64,000 nt of DNA from Halalkalibacter nanhaiisediminis (GCF_007830185.1 NZ_VLKZ01000005.1:78605-142604), one strand, 5' to 3'; counted from the first letter of the stretch, positions 44,163 to 53,092 are shown. Notes: a model not told the origin generated them from the letters alone. Translations and numbers: made by a program.

Positions 44163-44197
44163 GGTCATAAAATGAACTTATGGGCAGCCCCTTCTTT
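44148..44197. terminator. large hairpin with GGGGCTGTCCCATAAG arm
   Basis: GGGGCTGTCCCATAAG (44148-44163) pairs with CTTATGGGCAGCCCC (44177-44191) with one bulge, followed by TTCTTTT. The left arm shares GGGCTGTCCCA with the element at 41949. It bounds the decayed region on the right. Confidence 0.75.
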
Positions 44198-44235
44198 TAA
44201 TGATAATCGGTTCTAAAGATGTGGTTGAAATGTCA

Positions 44236-44264
44236 TTGTTATTCTTTTGGTCAGTCATTATAAT
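44236..44264 (+). promoter_or_regulatory. SigA promoter of the GGDEF gene
   Basis: TTGTTA (44236-44241) and consensus TATAAT (44259-44264) are 17 bases apart; the gene starts 31 bases later. Confidence 0.75.
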
Positions 44265-44294
44265 GAAGGGAAGATTGAACAGAAGGAGCGATAT

Positions 44295-46091
44295 ATGAAC
44301 AAAAACGTTGAACAAGTCTTATCGATCGAATCGATTGAACCTAGTAAAAAACAACGTACGACCGTTATTGGGCTTGTACTTTTTCTTTTTTTAATTGTTT
44401 TCTTGACCTTACCCAACATTAAGACCTTAATAGTAGAAATTAACCCGTTTCTACCTATTTTCATATCTTGGTTGTTGATTGCTGATATTCTTATTTCTTT
44501 TTTAATGTTTATCCAGTATCGAGTAACGTGTAATCGAGCCATTTTAATTTTAGCAGGGACTTATTTATTTACTGGACTAATAACGGTTCCTCATATTTTA
44601 ACGTTCCCGAACGTTTTTACAGAAGCTGGTTTGCTAAGTGCAGGAAGTCAAACGGCTGTCTGGTTTTGGGTGCTATGGCATTCTGGTTTTCCGATTGGGA
44701 TATTGTTTTATGTATATACATTAAGAAAAAATAAGCTCGACTATGTGCACAGGCAAGGAAAGCTTACGTTTATAATGGTGATGACAATTATCTGTATAAT
44801 TGTCATGAGTACAATTGTACTGACAAAAGGAAGTGACTACTTACCCGTCATTATTGAGCAGGGGAATTTCAGATTGCTGTTAGACTCTGGTATTGGACCT
44901 GTTGTACTTCTTTTGAATATTGTGGCCCTCGTTTGCCTCATGAGACAAACGAAAATGAAGTCTACTCTTCATTTATGGCTAGTATTATCTGTTTTGGCCT
45001 TCACTCTTGATGTTTTTGTTACCCTTTTTTCAGGAGCTCGGTTTAGCGTGGGCTGGTATGTCGCTCGACTGCTTTCCCTTTTTTCAGCAACAGTTGTTCT
45101 TGCTATGTTTTTTATAGAACTTAATCGTCTATATTTAGGTATTACAGAGAGTAATCAGATGCTTAAAAAAACGAAAAAAGAAACGACTGATATTCTCGAA
45201 AGTATCCGTGATGCCTTTATTGCTCTTGATAAATTTGATCGATTTATTTATATGAATCGAGAAGCCGTGAAACTTTCTCAAAAAAAAGGAGAGGAATTGA
45301 TAGGGCAATCCATTTGGGAAGCATTTCCTCACCTCAAGAAATTAATGCTTTTTAAAGCCATTAAGGAAGCTAAACAAAATAAGACCCTTTTTCAGTATGT
45401 TGGGCAGGATGCACGAACAGCGACTTGGTTTAATATACGTATCTATCCGCGAGAAGATGGTGTGTCGGTTTTCTTAAGTGATATAACGAAAAGAGTGGAG
45501 GCAGAAGAACGTTTAAAGGAAGCCAATCTTATTTTGCAAAGGTTATCGCATATGGATGGATTAACGGAAATAGCAAACCGTCGCTTTTTCGATGACCAAT
45601 TAATAATGAAATGGGAAACGGCAGTGAAAGAAGGTACACCTTTATCTTTAATGCTTTTTGACATCGATTATTTTAAGGGTTACAATGATTTTTATGGACA
45701 TCAAGCTGGTGATGCATGTCTTAATATGGTTGCAAAGCAGCTTGAGAAGACCGTTCAACAAATTAATTCTACCTATAAGTATGCTCGCTATGGTGGAGAA
45801 GAGTTTGCAGTAATAATGCCAAATACAGGTAAGGAAGAGGCATTTTTTGTTGCAGAATCAATCCGAAAAGCGATAGAAGTGAGACAATTTGAGCATGCTC
45901 GCTCTGAGGTTAGTAGGTGGGTGACAATTAGTGCTGGTGTGTTCACAATGCAACCGCATGAATCCAACTATCTTAATGATCTCATCAAAGAAACCGATCG
46001 TATTCTTTATTTGGCAAAAAGTCAGGGACGTAATCGTGTCTGTCAGGATGATGACATGATGCAGGCGAACAAGGGAATACATCAGAGTTAA
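44295..46091 (+). CDS. membrane diguanylate cyclase, MASE4-PAS-GGDEF
   Basis: The ATG 44295 follows AGAAGGAGC. The 598-residue protein has eight N-terminal membrane helices (~23-280) of MASE4 type, a PAS domain (~300-415, ILESIRDAFIALDKFDRFIYMN), a short linker helix and a GGDEF domain (~430-590) with substrate residues FDIDYFKGYND and the active loop GGEEF at 500-504. It should make c-di-GMP. The RxxD inhibitory site that normally lies five residues before the GGEEF loop is N-S-T-Y, so product inhibition at that site is not expected. Its terminator hairpin begins just before the stop codon. Confidence 0.9.
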   Translation: MNKNVEQVLSIESIEPSKKQRTTVIGLVLFLFLIVFLTLPNIKTLIVEINPFLPIFISWLLIADILISFLMFIQYRVTCNRAILILAGTYLFTGLITVPHILTFPNVFTEAGLLSAGSQTAVWFWVLWHSGFPIGILFYVYTLRKNKLDYVHRQGKLTFIMVMTIICIIVMSTIVLTKGSDYLPVIIEQGNFRLLLDSGIGPVVLLLNIVALVCLMRQTKMKSTLHLWLVLSVLAFTLDVFVTLFSGARFSVGWYVARLLSLFSATVVLAMFFIELNRLYLGITESNQMLKKTKKETTDILESIRDAFIALDKFDRFIYMNREAVKLSQKKGEELIGQSIWEAFPHLKKLMLFKAIKEAKQNKTLFQYVGQDARTATWFNIRIYPREDGVSVFLSDITKRVEAEERLKEANLILQRLSHMDGLTEIANRRFFDDQLIMKWETAVKEGTPLSLMLFDIDYFKGYNDFYGHQAGDACLNMVAKQLEKTVQQINSTYKYARYGGEEFAVIMPNTGKEEAFFVAESIRKAIEVRQFEHARSEVSRWVTISAGVFTMQPHESNYLNDLIKETDRILYLAKSQGRNRVCQDDDMMQANKGIHQS

Positions 46092-46108
46092 ATATCTGAT
46101 GTATTTTT
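46076..46108 (+). terminator. terminator of the GGDEF gene
   Basis: AATACATCAGA and TCTGATGTATT pair around an 8-base loop, followed by TTTG; the left arm overlaps the last codons. Confidence 0.85.
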
Positions 46109-46133
46109 GTGTCTGTATTCTTTTTTTGTCCAT

Positions 46134-46163
46134 TGACATTTAGGCTAAATCGGGTAGTATATA
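46134..46163 (+). promoter_or_regulatory. probable promoter of the aminotransferase gene
   Basis: TTGACA at 46134-46139 is followed by a TAGTATATAT block; the best -10 choices give 15- or 18-base spacers, so the exact -10 is uncertain. Confidence 0.45.
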
Positions 46164-46203
46164 TGTAATATTCAAAATTTTTAGTTCGATAGAGGTGCCA
46201 GTT

Positions 46204-47418
46204 ATGAAATATGCCTTTGCTAATCGTGTTCGTCATTTGCAGTCTTCTGCCGTTCGTGACATTTTAAAAGTAGTCGGACAAGGCAACGTGATCTCATTTG
46301 CAGGTGGTCTTCCAGATGATGATTTATTTCCAATTGAAGGAATAGAGGATGCTTTTTCTCGAGTTTTTGCAACAGGGAAAAAGTCTTTGCAATATATGGA
46401 AACAGAAGGATATCGTCCGCTTAGAGAAGTGATTCTTGAGAGAATGCGAAATAAAAAAGGAATTACTGGATTTTCAGCAGACGAAGTTCTACTGACGACA
46501 GGTTCCCAGCAAGCGATTGATCTCTTTTCACGCGTGATGTTAAGCCCAGGAGATGTTATTTTAACAGAAGACCCAACGTATTTAGCTGCGTTGCAAGTGT
46601 TTAAGTCATATGAAGCGAAGGTCATTGCGGTACAATCAGATAATTCTGGTATGTTACCAGATGATTTAGAGAAAAAGTTAAAACAACATAAACCAAAATG
46701 TATTTATGTCGTACCTACTTTCTCTAATCCTGCAGGACGTGTATGGTCACTTGAAAGAAGGAAACAACTTATTGAGCTTGTTCAAAAATATAATATTGTT
46801 GTCTTTGAAGATGATCCTTATGGTGAAATTCAGTTCCAACAAGATGAAACGTATGTACCTCTTGCTGCACTTGATAATGGCCAGCATGTTATGTATACAA
46901 GCACGTTCTCAAAAACAGCTGTTCCAGCGCTTCGAACTGGTTGGATTGTTGGACCTTTCCAAGTGATTCGGATGATGTCTCAAGCGAAGCAGGCGAATGA
47001 TCTTCATTCGAACTCATTATCACAACAAGCCTTGTATCAGCTTTGTTGCCATTTTGACCTTGATGCTCATATTCAGCATTTGATTTCAGTGTATAACAGC
47101 CGCATGGAGGTCATGGTTAGATGTCTTGAACAAGCCAATCTAAGTGATGTACGTTTCGTCAAACCAAAAGGTGGTATGTTCCTTTGGGTTGAACTCGAGA
47201 AGTCGATCAACACAACGGCATTACTCACACAAGCTGTTGAAAAAGGAGTAGCATATGTGCCTGGTGAACCGTTTTATGCTGGGGTTGCGCAAAAGAATAC
47301 GATGAGATTAAACTTTACTCATTCTACACCAGAGAAAATTGAACAAGGTATGAGCTTACTCGTTGAATTGCTTTCATCAGAAAGTGCTAAAAAAACAGTT
47401 CCAATAGGTACTTACTAA
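46204..47418 (+). CDS. PLP-dependent aminotransferase, LysN/2-aminoadipate (MocR-related) type
   Basis: ATG 46204 lies 6 bases after GAGGTG. The 404-residue fold-type I enzyme shows ISFAGGLPDDDLFP (~26-39), LQYMETEGYRPLRE (~59-72), TTGSQQAIDLFSRVM, PTFSNPAGRVWS (~174), EDDPYGEIQF (~203) and the PLP lysine in STFSKTAVPALRTGW (~236). This pattern is that of LysN-type aminotransferases, which also form the C-terminal half of MocR regulators; no DNA-binding domain is present here. The substrate is unknown; aromatic, branched-chain or aminoadipate donors are possible. An imperfect terminator follows. Confidence 0.85.
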   Translation: MKYAFANRVRHLQSSAVRDILKVVGQGNVISFAGGLPDDDLFPIEGIEDAFSRVFATGKKSLQYMETEGYRPLREVILERMRNKKGITGFSADEVLLTTGSQQAIDLFSRVMLSPGDVILTEDPTYLAALQVFKSYEAKVIAVQSDNSGMLPDDLEKKLKQHKPKCIYVVPTFSNPAGRVWSLERRKQLIELVQKYNIVVFEDDPYGEIQFQQDETYVPLAALDNGQHVMYTSTFSKTAVPALRTGWIVGPFQVIRMMSQAKQANDLHSNSLSQQALYQLCCHFDLDAHIQHLISVYNSRMEVMVRCLEQANLSDVRFVKPKGGMFLWVELEKSINTTALLTQAVEKGVAYVPGEPFYAGVAQKNTMRLNFTHSTPEKIEQGMSLLVELLSSESAKKTVPIGTY

Positions 47419-47425
47419 AAGAAAT

Positions 47426-47467
47426 AAAAGAAGCGGACTTAGATGCAGATCTGAGTTCGTTTTTTTA
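47426..47467 (+). terminator. terminator of the aminotransferase gene
   Basis: CGGACTTAGAT pairs with ATCTGAGTTCG using two G-U pairs and is followed by a T run. Confidence 0.7.
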
Positions 47468-47554
47468 TATTAATATATCTGTTAAGTTGTTCTAATATAA
47501 TATTTGTCAAGATGAGTACTATAATTGGGGCAATATATAAATGGAGGAAAAAAG

Positions 47555-48724
47555 ATGTTCACATTGATTATAAATGGCGACGTATTTGCACCGAAGCACC
47601 TCGGGAAAAAGGATATTTTAATAGCAGGCGATCGTATTGTGGCGTTGGAAGATAAAATTGATCAAAGTTGTTTACCTGGTGAGGTACGTGTGGTTAACGC
47701 AGAAAGACATAATGTTGTCCCAGGCTTCATTGATAACCACGTTCACATTATTGGTGGTGGAGGTGAGGGAAGCTACAGAACAAGGACCCCTGAATTAATG
47801 CTAAGTCAAGCGACGACAGCTGGAGTCACAACGATTGTTGGTGTAATCGGAACAGATGGAACAACAAGGACGATGCCTGATTTGATTGCAAAAGCAAAGG
47901 GGTTAGAAGAAGAAGGAATCACGTGTTTTGTTCATACGGGCTCTTATCAAGTGCCAGTAAAGTCGTTAACAGGCTCCATTCAAAGCGACCTTATCTTAAT
48001 TGATAAAATAATCGGTGTAGGTGAAATCGCGATTTCTGATCACCGCTCGTCACAGCCTACAGTCCAAGAATTAATTAGACTTACTTCCGAAGCAAGAGTC
48101 GGTGGAATGTTATCTGGAAAAGGTGGAATTGTCAACATTCATGTCGGTGATAGTAGGCAGAAGCTTGATTTGTTAGAAAAAATTGCTGAAAAAAGTGATA
48201 TTCCGTTAGCGCAATTTATGCCGACGCACATCAACCGTAATCCATATCTATTTGAGGCTGGGATTGCTTATGCTAAAAAGGGAGGGAGAGTTGACTTTAC
48301 GACGAGTACGATTCCAAAATTTCTTGCTGAAGGAGAAATAAAATGTAGTCAAGCTCTAAGTAGGATGCTTGCTGAAGGGATAGAGCTAAGTCAGATTACG
48401 TTCACATCTGATGCGCAGGCGAGTTTACCAGACTTTGATGAAAATGGGAACTTAATTGGGTTGAAGCTTGGAGATATTCGTTCACTGTTTAAAGAGGTAC
48501 GTGATGCCATTATGGATGAAGGACTTGCACTAGAGACTGCTATTCAGGTCATTACGAAGAACCCAGCAAAAGCTTTAAAGCTCATACAAAAAGGGGAAAT
48601 CGAGGTCGGAAAAGATGCTGATATCGTGCTGCTTGATGATAGGTTGGACATTGATACAGTCATTGCACGTGGTCAAGTTATGGTCGAAAAAGGTGAGGTT
48701 TTGGTTAAAGGAACATTTGAATAG
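47555..48724 (+). CDS. iadA: isoaspartyl dipeptidase (beta-aspartyl peptidase)
   Basis: ATG 47555 follows GGAGGAAA. The 389-residue amidohydrolase has the metal motif FIDNHVHIIGGGGEG (~63-77), GEIAISDHRSS (~162), the bridging and metal His in VNIHVGD (~200) and MPTHINRNP (~223), and the Asp in TFTSDAQASLPDF (~289). IadA cleaves beta-linked aspartyl dipeptides that arise from damaged proteins. It is a single gene before the SASP gene, which might matter for protein repair in spores, but that link is speculative. Confidence 0.9.
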   Translation: MFTLIINGDVFAPKHLGKKDILIAGDRIVALEDKIDQSCLPGEVRVVNAERHNVVPGFIDNHVHIIGGGGEGSYRTRTPELMLSQATTAGVTTIVGVIGTDGTTRTMPDLIAKAKGLEEEGITCFVHTGSYQVPVKSLTGSIQSDLILIDKIIGVGEIAISDHRSSQPTVQELIRLTSEARVGGMLSGKGGIVNIHVGDSRQKLDLLEKIAEKSDIPLAQFMPTHINRNPYLFEAGIAYAKKGGRVDFTTSTIPKFLAEGEIKCSQALSRMLAEGIELSQITFTSDAQASLPDFDENGNLIGLKLGDIRSLFKEVRDAIMDEGLALETAIQVITKNPAKALKLIQKGEIEVGKDADIVLLDDRLDIDTVIARGQVMVEKGEVLVKGTFE

Positions 48725-48932
48725 ATGGAACGTGAGAGAGGCTCAAACCTTGAAGTGGTTAAGCTTCTTTTTTTATTTTGAGAATAAAAATCGGCCATAG
48801 TCGAATTTGAAAAATCAGGATTAGTAAATGTTATAGCCTATCTTTCTCTAAAATCCCAGTAATTATTAATCTGAAATGCACATAACTAATGTGAAAACAT
48901 CCAAACTATGAGTACAGAAGGAGGTGAGAAAC

Positions 48933-49139
48933 ATGGCGAGAAACAACAGTTCAAACCAGCTTGTTGTACCTGGTGTACAACAAGCGCTCGATCAAATGAA
49001 GTATGAAATCGCGCAAGAATTTGGCGTTCAGCTTGGTCCAGATTCAACATCTCGTTCTAACGGATCTGTAGGTGGAGAAATTACAAAACGTCTTGTACAA
49101 ATGTCTGAACAACAAATGAATGGATATCAACAACAATAA
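48933..49139 (+). CDS. alpha/beta-type small acid-soluble spore protein
   Basis: ATG 48933 follows AGAAGGAGGTG by good spacing. The 68-residue protein has both SASP signatures: [18 protein letters not shown] (with the GPR protease site between E and F) and a second block [16 protein letters not shown]. These proteins coat spore DNA and are used as amino acid source at germination. A SigG promoter is expected but I could not fix one. A small hairpin follows. Confidence 0.93.
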   Translation: MARNNSSNQLVVPGVQQALDQMKYEIAQEFGVQLGPDSTSRSNGSVGGEITKRLVQMSEQQMNGYQQQ

Positions 49140-49147
49140 TATGGCTT

Positions 49148-49171
49148 AAGGGATGGGAAAGCTCATCCCTT
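49148..49171 (+). terminator. hairpin after the SASP gene
   Basis: AAGGGATG and CATCCCTT pair around an 8-base loop, followed by CTTCG; a modest terminator. Confidence 0.55.
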
Positions 49172-49200
49172 CTTCGAACTGTGTGGAGGTGTAAAAAGGG

Positions 49201-49461
49201 ATGAGTATGTGTCTTATGTGCAATGGGATGAACAACATAAAAATTGATTGTCCACAATGTGAAATAGAGCTTATCGATTTTGGACGTATTATGGATTATG
49301 GTGAGAAATATGAGGCATATGAAGAGATTGACTTGTTAAAAGTAGCTAATGGCATTGAAAATGATTTACAAAATAGTCTTTGCCCTCATTACATGACGTG
49401 CCCAAGTTGTAGTCAGTATTCGATTTATCTTGTCGAAGAACAACTTATATATGATAGTTAA
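49201..49461 (+). CDS. small Cys-rich protein, probable zinc binder, unknown function
   Basis: GGAGGT lies 10 bases before the ATG. The 86-residue protein has CxxC pairs at residues 4-7 and 18-21 and a third cluster CPHYMTCPSC near 60-69, enough for two zinc knuckles. The middle is acidic (EKYEAYEEIDLL). I do not recognise a named family. It lies 61 bases after the SASP gene on the same strand and may be read through from it, so sporulation expression is possible. Confidence 0.75.
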   Translation: MSMCLMCNGMNNIKIDCPQCEIELIDFGRIMDYGEKYEAYEEIDLLKVANGIENDLQNSLCPHYMTCPSCSQYSIYLVEEQLIYDS

Positions 49462-49480
49462 CGGAGAACAGATTTATTTA

Positions 49481-50578
49481 TCATTTAATAACAAGCTCTG
49501 TATCTTTGTCGAAGAAGTGAGCTTGATTCATATCAAGGGCAAGGTCGATTGATTGTCCACTTGAAATACCTATCCGTGAATCAATACGTGCCGTTAATTG
49601 TTGGCCGTTAATGGAGGAATAAAGCACAGTTTCGGCCCCCATTAGCTCGACGACTTCAATATTAACTTTAATCACTATATCTGGTGATGATTTGATAAAT
49701 AATAGCTCATCATGTACAGCTTCTGGACGAATACCAAGAATAAGTTCTTTATCTACATAACCTTGCTCTTTAAGGATTGCGAGCTTTTCTACTGGAATTT
49801 TAACAGCTAGCTCTCCGACTTTAAAAGAATCTCCTTCTAATCGGCCACTAATAAAGTTCATAGCTGGTGAACCAATAAAACCACCAACAAAAATGTTTCT
49901 TGGATTGTCGTATACTTCTTTTGGTGAACCAACTTGCTGGATAAATCCATCCTTCATAATAACGATTCGTGTGGCCATTGTCATCGCTTCGGTTTGGTCA
50001 TGTGTGACGTAAATGGTTGTTGTTTGAAGACGTTTATGTAGCTTTGTGATTTCAGCACGCATTTGCACACGTAACTTTGCATCAAGGTTCGAAAGGGGTT
50101 CATCCATCAAAAATACTTGTGGATCACGAACAATGGCTCGTCCAAGGGCAACACGCTGACGTTGTCCACCAGACATTGTTTTTGGCTTACGGTCAAGCAT
50201 TTCTTCAAGCCTGAGAATTTTTGCTGCTTCTCGTACACGACGATCAATTTCGTCTTTTTTACATTTACGAAGCTTTAGTCCAAATGCCATATTTTTATAG
50301 ACAGTCATATGGGGATAAAGCGCATAATTTTGAAAAACCATTGCGATATCGCGGTCTCGAGCTGCGACATCGTTCATACGTTTACCATCAATAATAAGAT
50401 CACCTTTAGAAATATCTTCAAGTCCTGCTATCATCCGAAGTGTTGTGGACTTTCCGCAACCAGATGGACCGACGAAGACAATAAACTCTTTATCTTGAAT
50501 ATCAAGGCTGAAGTCTGTAACAGCTGTTACATCTCTATCATACATTTTATAGATATTCTTTAATTGAATTTCAGCCAT
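49481..50578 (-). CDS. msmX: multi-sugar ABC transporter ATPase MsmX (UgpC/MalK family)
   Basis: ATG 50578 follows AAAGGAGG and gives 365 residues, equal to B. subtilis MsmX. Walker A GPSGCGKSTT (~37-46), signature MSGGQRQRVALGRA (~134), Walker B VFLMDEPLSNLDAK (~154) and switch His in THDQTEAMT are followed by the C-terminal OB domain (~235-365) with GIRPEAVHDE. MsmX is shared by several sugar importers (maltodextrin, arabinan, galactan oligosaccharides). No permease is near, as expected for the shared ATPase. Confidence 0.92.
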   Translation of the reverse strand: MAEIQLKNIYKMYDRDVTAVTDFSLDIQDKEFIVFVGPSGCGKSTTLRMIAGLEDISKGDLIIDGKRMNDVAARDRDIAMVFQNYALYPHMTVYKNMAFGLKLRKCKKDEIDRRVREAAKILRLEEMLDRKPKTMSGGQRQRVALGRAIVRDPQVFLMDEPLSNLDAKLRVQMRAEITKLHKRLQTTTIYVTHDQTEAMTMATRIVIMKDGFIQQVGSPKEVYDNPRNIFVGGFIGSPAMNFISGRLEGDSFKVGELAVKIPVEKLAILKEQGYVDKELILGIRPEAVHDELLFIKSSPDIVIKVNIEVVELMGAETVLYSSINGQQLTARIDSRIGISSGQSIDLALDMNQAHFFDKDTELVIK

Positions 50579-50694
50579 CTCTATGTACCTCCTTTTCATA
50601 TATACCTATAAGTACGATTAGCTATATTATAGCAGGGAGATCTTTTTCTTTGAACTTGAAACGTCACTAGGCTGTTTTTCGTCTCGAAGATAAA

Positions 50695-50728
50695 GAGGTG
50701 ATCTCAGCATATTTTTTGAGATCACCTC
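50695..50728. terminator. hairpin beyond the small minus-strand gene
   Basis: GAGGTGATCTCA and TGAGATCACCTC form a perfect 12-bp stem. It lies just past the stop of the 56-residue gene and serves the minus strand. Confidence 0.75.
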
Positions 50729-50733
50729 GTTGG

Positions 50734-50904
50734 TTATGATTGAGCAGGAGGATTTTCTTTCTCAAGGTCACGTGATTCCTCAATGATACCAGCGTGAGTG
50801 TCATTGACGGTTCCGCCACCAAGACCTTCGTTAATCATCCGATCAACATCCATAAAATATTCATCCCGACCTTCAAATTTCGACTCTTTGTCTTTATCTG
50901 ACAT
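50734..50904 (-). CDS. small acidic conserved-looking protein, 56 residues
   Basis: The minus strand has ATG 50904 with GAGGGG 8-10 bases upstream, a 56-codon frame and a terminator right after the TAA. The product is hydrophilic and acidic: MSDKDKESKFEGRDEYFMD, then MINEGLGGGTVNDTHAGIIEES. Ribosome site, terminator and composition support a real gene. It looks like one of the small Bacillus proteins of unknown function; I cannot name the family. Confidence 0.75.
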   Translation of the reverse strand: MSDKDKESKFEGRDEYFMDVDRMINEGLGGGTVNDTHAGIIEESRDLEKENPPAQS

Positions 50905-50952
50905 GCTTACCACCCCTCTTTATAGAATGGCTCGATGATGATATTTTATTCA

Positions 50953-51168
50953 TTAATGTTCTTCGTAAACATGATACAGCATTAATTCATGAATCTGTGG
51001 TTCAAGCTCTTTCTTACTATCATTTGTTAGTAATGACTCATTCCAAGCAATCGTACCATTTTGATGGTAAATGCCTGTGATATATTGCCCTTTATGAAAG
51101 AAGGAAATAGTCCACTCTCTTCGTACTAAGTTATTGCGAAGCTCTTTCCATTGAAAATGAGAAATCAT
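50953..51168 (-). CDS. yheE: YheE-like small protein (DUF5342)
   Basis: The 71-residue protein begins MISHFQWKELRNN and has REWTISFFHKGQYITGIYHQNGTI, the pattern I recall for B. subtilis YheE. GAGGTGACGGC precedes the ATG. In B. subtilis yheE lies close to yheB and yheA, which are the next two genes here. Function is unknown. Confidence 0.8.
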   Translation of the reverse strand: MISHFQWKELRNNLVRREWTISFFHKGQYITGIYHQNGTIAWNESLLTNDSKKELEPQIHELMLYHVYEEH

Positions 51169-51377
51169 GCCGTCACCTCTTAACTAAATTACAGCTTGTT
51201 CTAAAATTATATCATAAGTGCAGAGCTGTTTAATTTCTTTTTCAGTGATACCTTCTCATACGTGTGAAAGCAGTAAACCTTTCGCTATGATTAGACAAAA
51301 CTAGCGAGGATGATCATCGTATCGTATACTATGTGTTAAACATCCGTTTTTGAATAAGTTGAAGGAGTGACACACGG

Positions 51378-52517
51378 TTGCAAACACTGACATTAATCAT
51401 ATTTATGGTCGTTATCGGTGCCGTAATTGGCGGCATGACGAACTCGATCGCAATAAAGATGCTTTTTCGACCATATAGAGCCATTATGATTGGTTCATGG
51501 CATCTTCCATTTACACCTGGTTTAATTCCAAAGCGTCGTGATGAGCTTGCGAGCCAACTAGGAAAAGTAGTGGTTGAGTACCTTTTAACAGCTGAAGGGT
51601 TAGGAAAAAAGCTTAAAACTGCTGCGTTTACAGAAGGTATGACGAATTGGTTACGTACAGAGGTGAAAAAAGTTCTCCGAAGCGATAATAGTGCAGCTGA
51701 CTTAATAGAGAAGCACATCGGAATAAATGAGCCAAAGCAGGTCTTACTTGATCGTACAGAAACATTCGTCACAAAAGGCTATCGAACATTTTTAGATTCT
51801 CATCGTAATGAGGCATTAGCTCAACTAGTACCAGTAACTGTCCAAAATAATATAGAAAGACATATTCCAAATGTAACGAGCTATATTCTTGAGCGTGGTC
51901 AAGACTATTTACAAAGTCCTGAAGGGAAAGAAAGATTAAGTATGATGATTGATCGCTTTCTTGCTCAAAAAGGGACAATTGGCAATATGGTATCAATGTT
52001 TCTCGGTAACGAGCGTTTGGTCGATAAGATTCATCCAGAATTAATGAAATTTCTACGTGATGACGGAACAAGGCAGCTTGTCGAAAACTTGCTTGTACAA
52101 GAGTGGGAAAAAATCAAAGGTAAAAAGCTAGCTGACATTGAAGCCTATATTAAAGAGGATGAGGTCGTTTCATTTATTGTCAAAACAGTGGACAAGCATA
52201 TTCCTCTTTATCAATGGATTGATCAACCGTTAAATGAGTGGACGAGTGCTTATGAAGAAATGATTGTGGAGAGTGCTATTCCAAAAGGTGTCGATCTTAT
52301 ACTAGAAGTTCTCGCTACACATCTAGAGGCACTACTTGAGCGCATTCATCTTGATGAAATCGTTCGTGAACAAGTAGAAGCCTTTTCGATCGAGAAAATA
52401 GAGGAGCTTGTTTTATCGATTTCGAGGCGTGAGCTAAAAATGATTACTTATTTAGGAGCTTTGCTTGGTGGAGCGATTGGTTTCATTCAAAGTTTGATTG
52501 TTCTTTTTATCGGGTAG
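51378..52517 (+). CDS. yheB: DUF445 membrane protein YheB
   Basis: The 379-residue protein starts at TTG 51378, with AAGGAGTGA before it. One membrane helix (~2-22) is followed by the DUF445 signature GGMTNSIAIKMLFRP (residues ~18-32) and LPFTPGLIPKRRDELASQLG; a long helical, amphipathic middle and a final membrane helix (~355-377) follow. Function is unknown; the family is common in spore formers. It is followed 107 bases later by yheA. Confidence 0.88.
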   Translation: MQTLTLIIFMVVIGAVIGGMTNSIAIKMLFRPYRAIMIGSWHLPFTPGLIPKRRDELASQLGKVVVEYLLTAEGLGKKLKTAAFTEGMTNWLRTEVKKVLRSDNSAADLIEKHIGINEPKQVLLDRTETFVTKGYRTFLDSHRNEALAQLVPVTVQNNIERHIPNVTSYILERGQDYLQSPEGKERLSMMIDRFLAQKGTIGNMVSMFLGNERLVDKIHPELMKFLRDDGTRQLVENLLVQEWEKIKGKKLADIEAYIKEDEVVSFIVKTVDKHIPLYQWIDQPLNEWTSAYEEMIVESAIPKGVDLILEVLATHLEALLERIHLDEIVREQVEAFSIEKIEELVLSISRRELKMITYLGALLGGAIGFIQSLIVLFIG

Positions 52518-52623
52518 AGGGTAAAAAGGCTGTAAAAATTGTCTCATTTCATTCGATATTGATGAAAAGTCGAAGTGAACATGTTATAGTCGTTAAGACT
52601 ATTTTTTTAGGGGGACGTACAGA

Positions 52624-52977
52624 ATGTCTAATATTTATGACACGGCACACGAATTAAAGCGTACATTAGCAGAAAGTGAAGAATTTAAGGGGTTAAAATC
52701 TTTACATGAGCAAATTGAAGCAGATGACATTGCAAAAAAGATGCTTACTAATTTCCGCAATCTTCAACTTGAACTTCAACAGAAGCAAATGCAAGGAATT
52801 CAAATTACTGAAGAGGAAGCACAACAAGCACAACAGCAATTTGAGCTTGTTCAACAGCACGAGCTTATTTCAAAGCTAATGGAAGCTGAGCAACGTCTAA
52901 GTGTAATCATTGGTGATATTAATAAAATTATCACAGAGCCTCTTGAAGAAATTTACGGTAATCCTGACCAACAATAA
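52624..52977 (+). CDS. yheA: YheA, YlbF/YmcA family protein
   Basis: The 117-residue all-helical protein fits the YlbF/YmcA (RicA/RicF) family: NIYDTAHELKRTLAESEEFKGL at the start, QIEADDIAKKMLTNFRNLQLELQQKQM in the middle and LSVIIGDINKIITEPLEEIYG at the end. Relatives RicA, RicF and RicT influence RNA processing and developmental control; YheA itself is not characterised. AGGGGGACGTACAGA precedes the ATG. A perfect terminator follows. Confidence 0.88.
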   Translation: MSNIYDTAHELKRTLAESEEFKGLKSLHEQIEADDIAKKMLTNFRNLQLELQQKQMQGIQITEEEAQQAQQQFELVQQHELISKLMEAEQRLSVIIGDINKIITEPLEEIYGNPDQQ

Positions 52978-52983
52978 GTAGAT

Positions 52984-53021
52984 AAAAAAGTTCAGCACAT
53001 CTTCTGTGCTGAACTTTTTTT
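52984..53021 (+). terminator. terminator of yheA
   Basis: AAAAAAGTTCAGCACA and TGTGCTGAACTTTTTT form a perfect stem with a T tail. The tail is also the first part of the intergenic repeat at 53016. Confidence 0.93.
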
Positions 53022-53092
53022 GAAGATAAGAAAGCATAAAATTCGATGATGTCTAGCTCCAGCGACTGACCAAGGCGCTGGAGCTTTTCTTA
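53016..53092 (+). repeat. intergenic repeat, copy 1
   Basis: A 32-base block beginning TTTTTTGAAGATAAGAAAGC and ending AATTCGAT is identical to one at 58270. Both are followed by GTCTAGC three bases on, and both elements end in GCTTTTCTTA (53083-53092). Inside, AGCTCCAGCG (53055) pairs with CGCTGGAGCT (53076). This resembles the GTCTAGCTCCAGCG-type dispersed intergenic repeats of Bacillaceae. Confidence 0.8.

Noticed and set aside
46204-47418. MocR-type transcriptional regulator
   Set aside because: Only the aminotransferase half is present; no GntR winged helix precedes it and the start has its own ribosome site and promoter.
48725-48780. Possible terminator after iadA
   Set aside because: A T run exists, but the stem candidates (GAAG/CTTC, AACC/GGTT) are too short to support the call.
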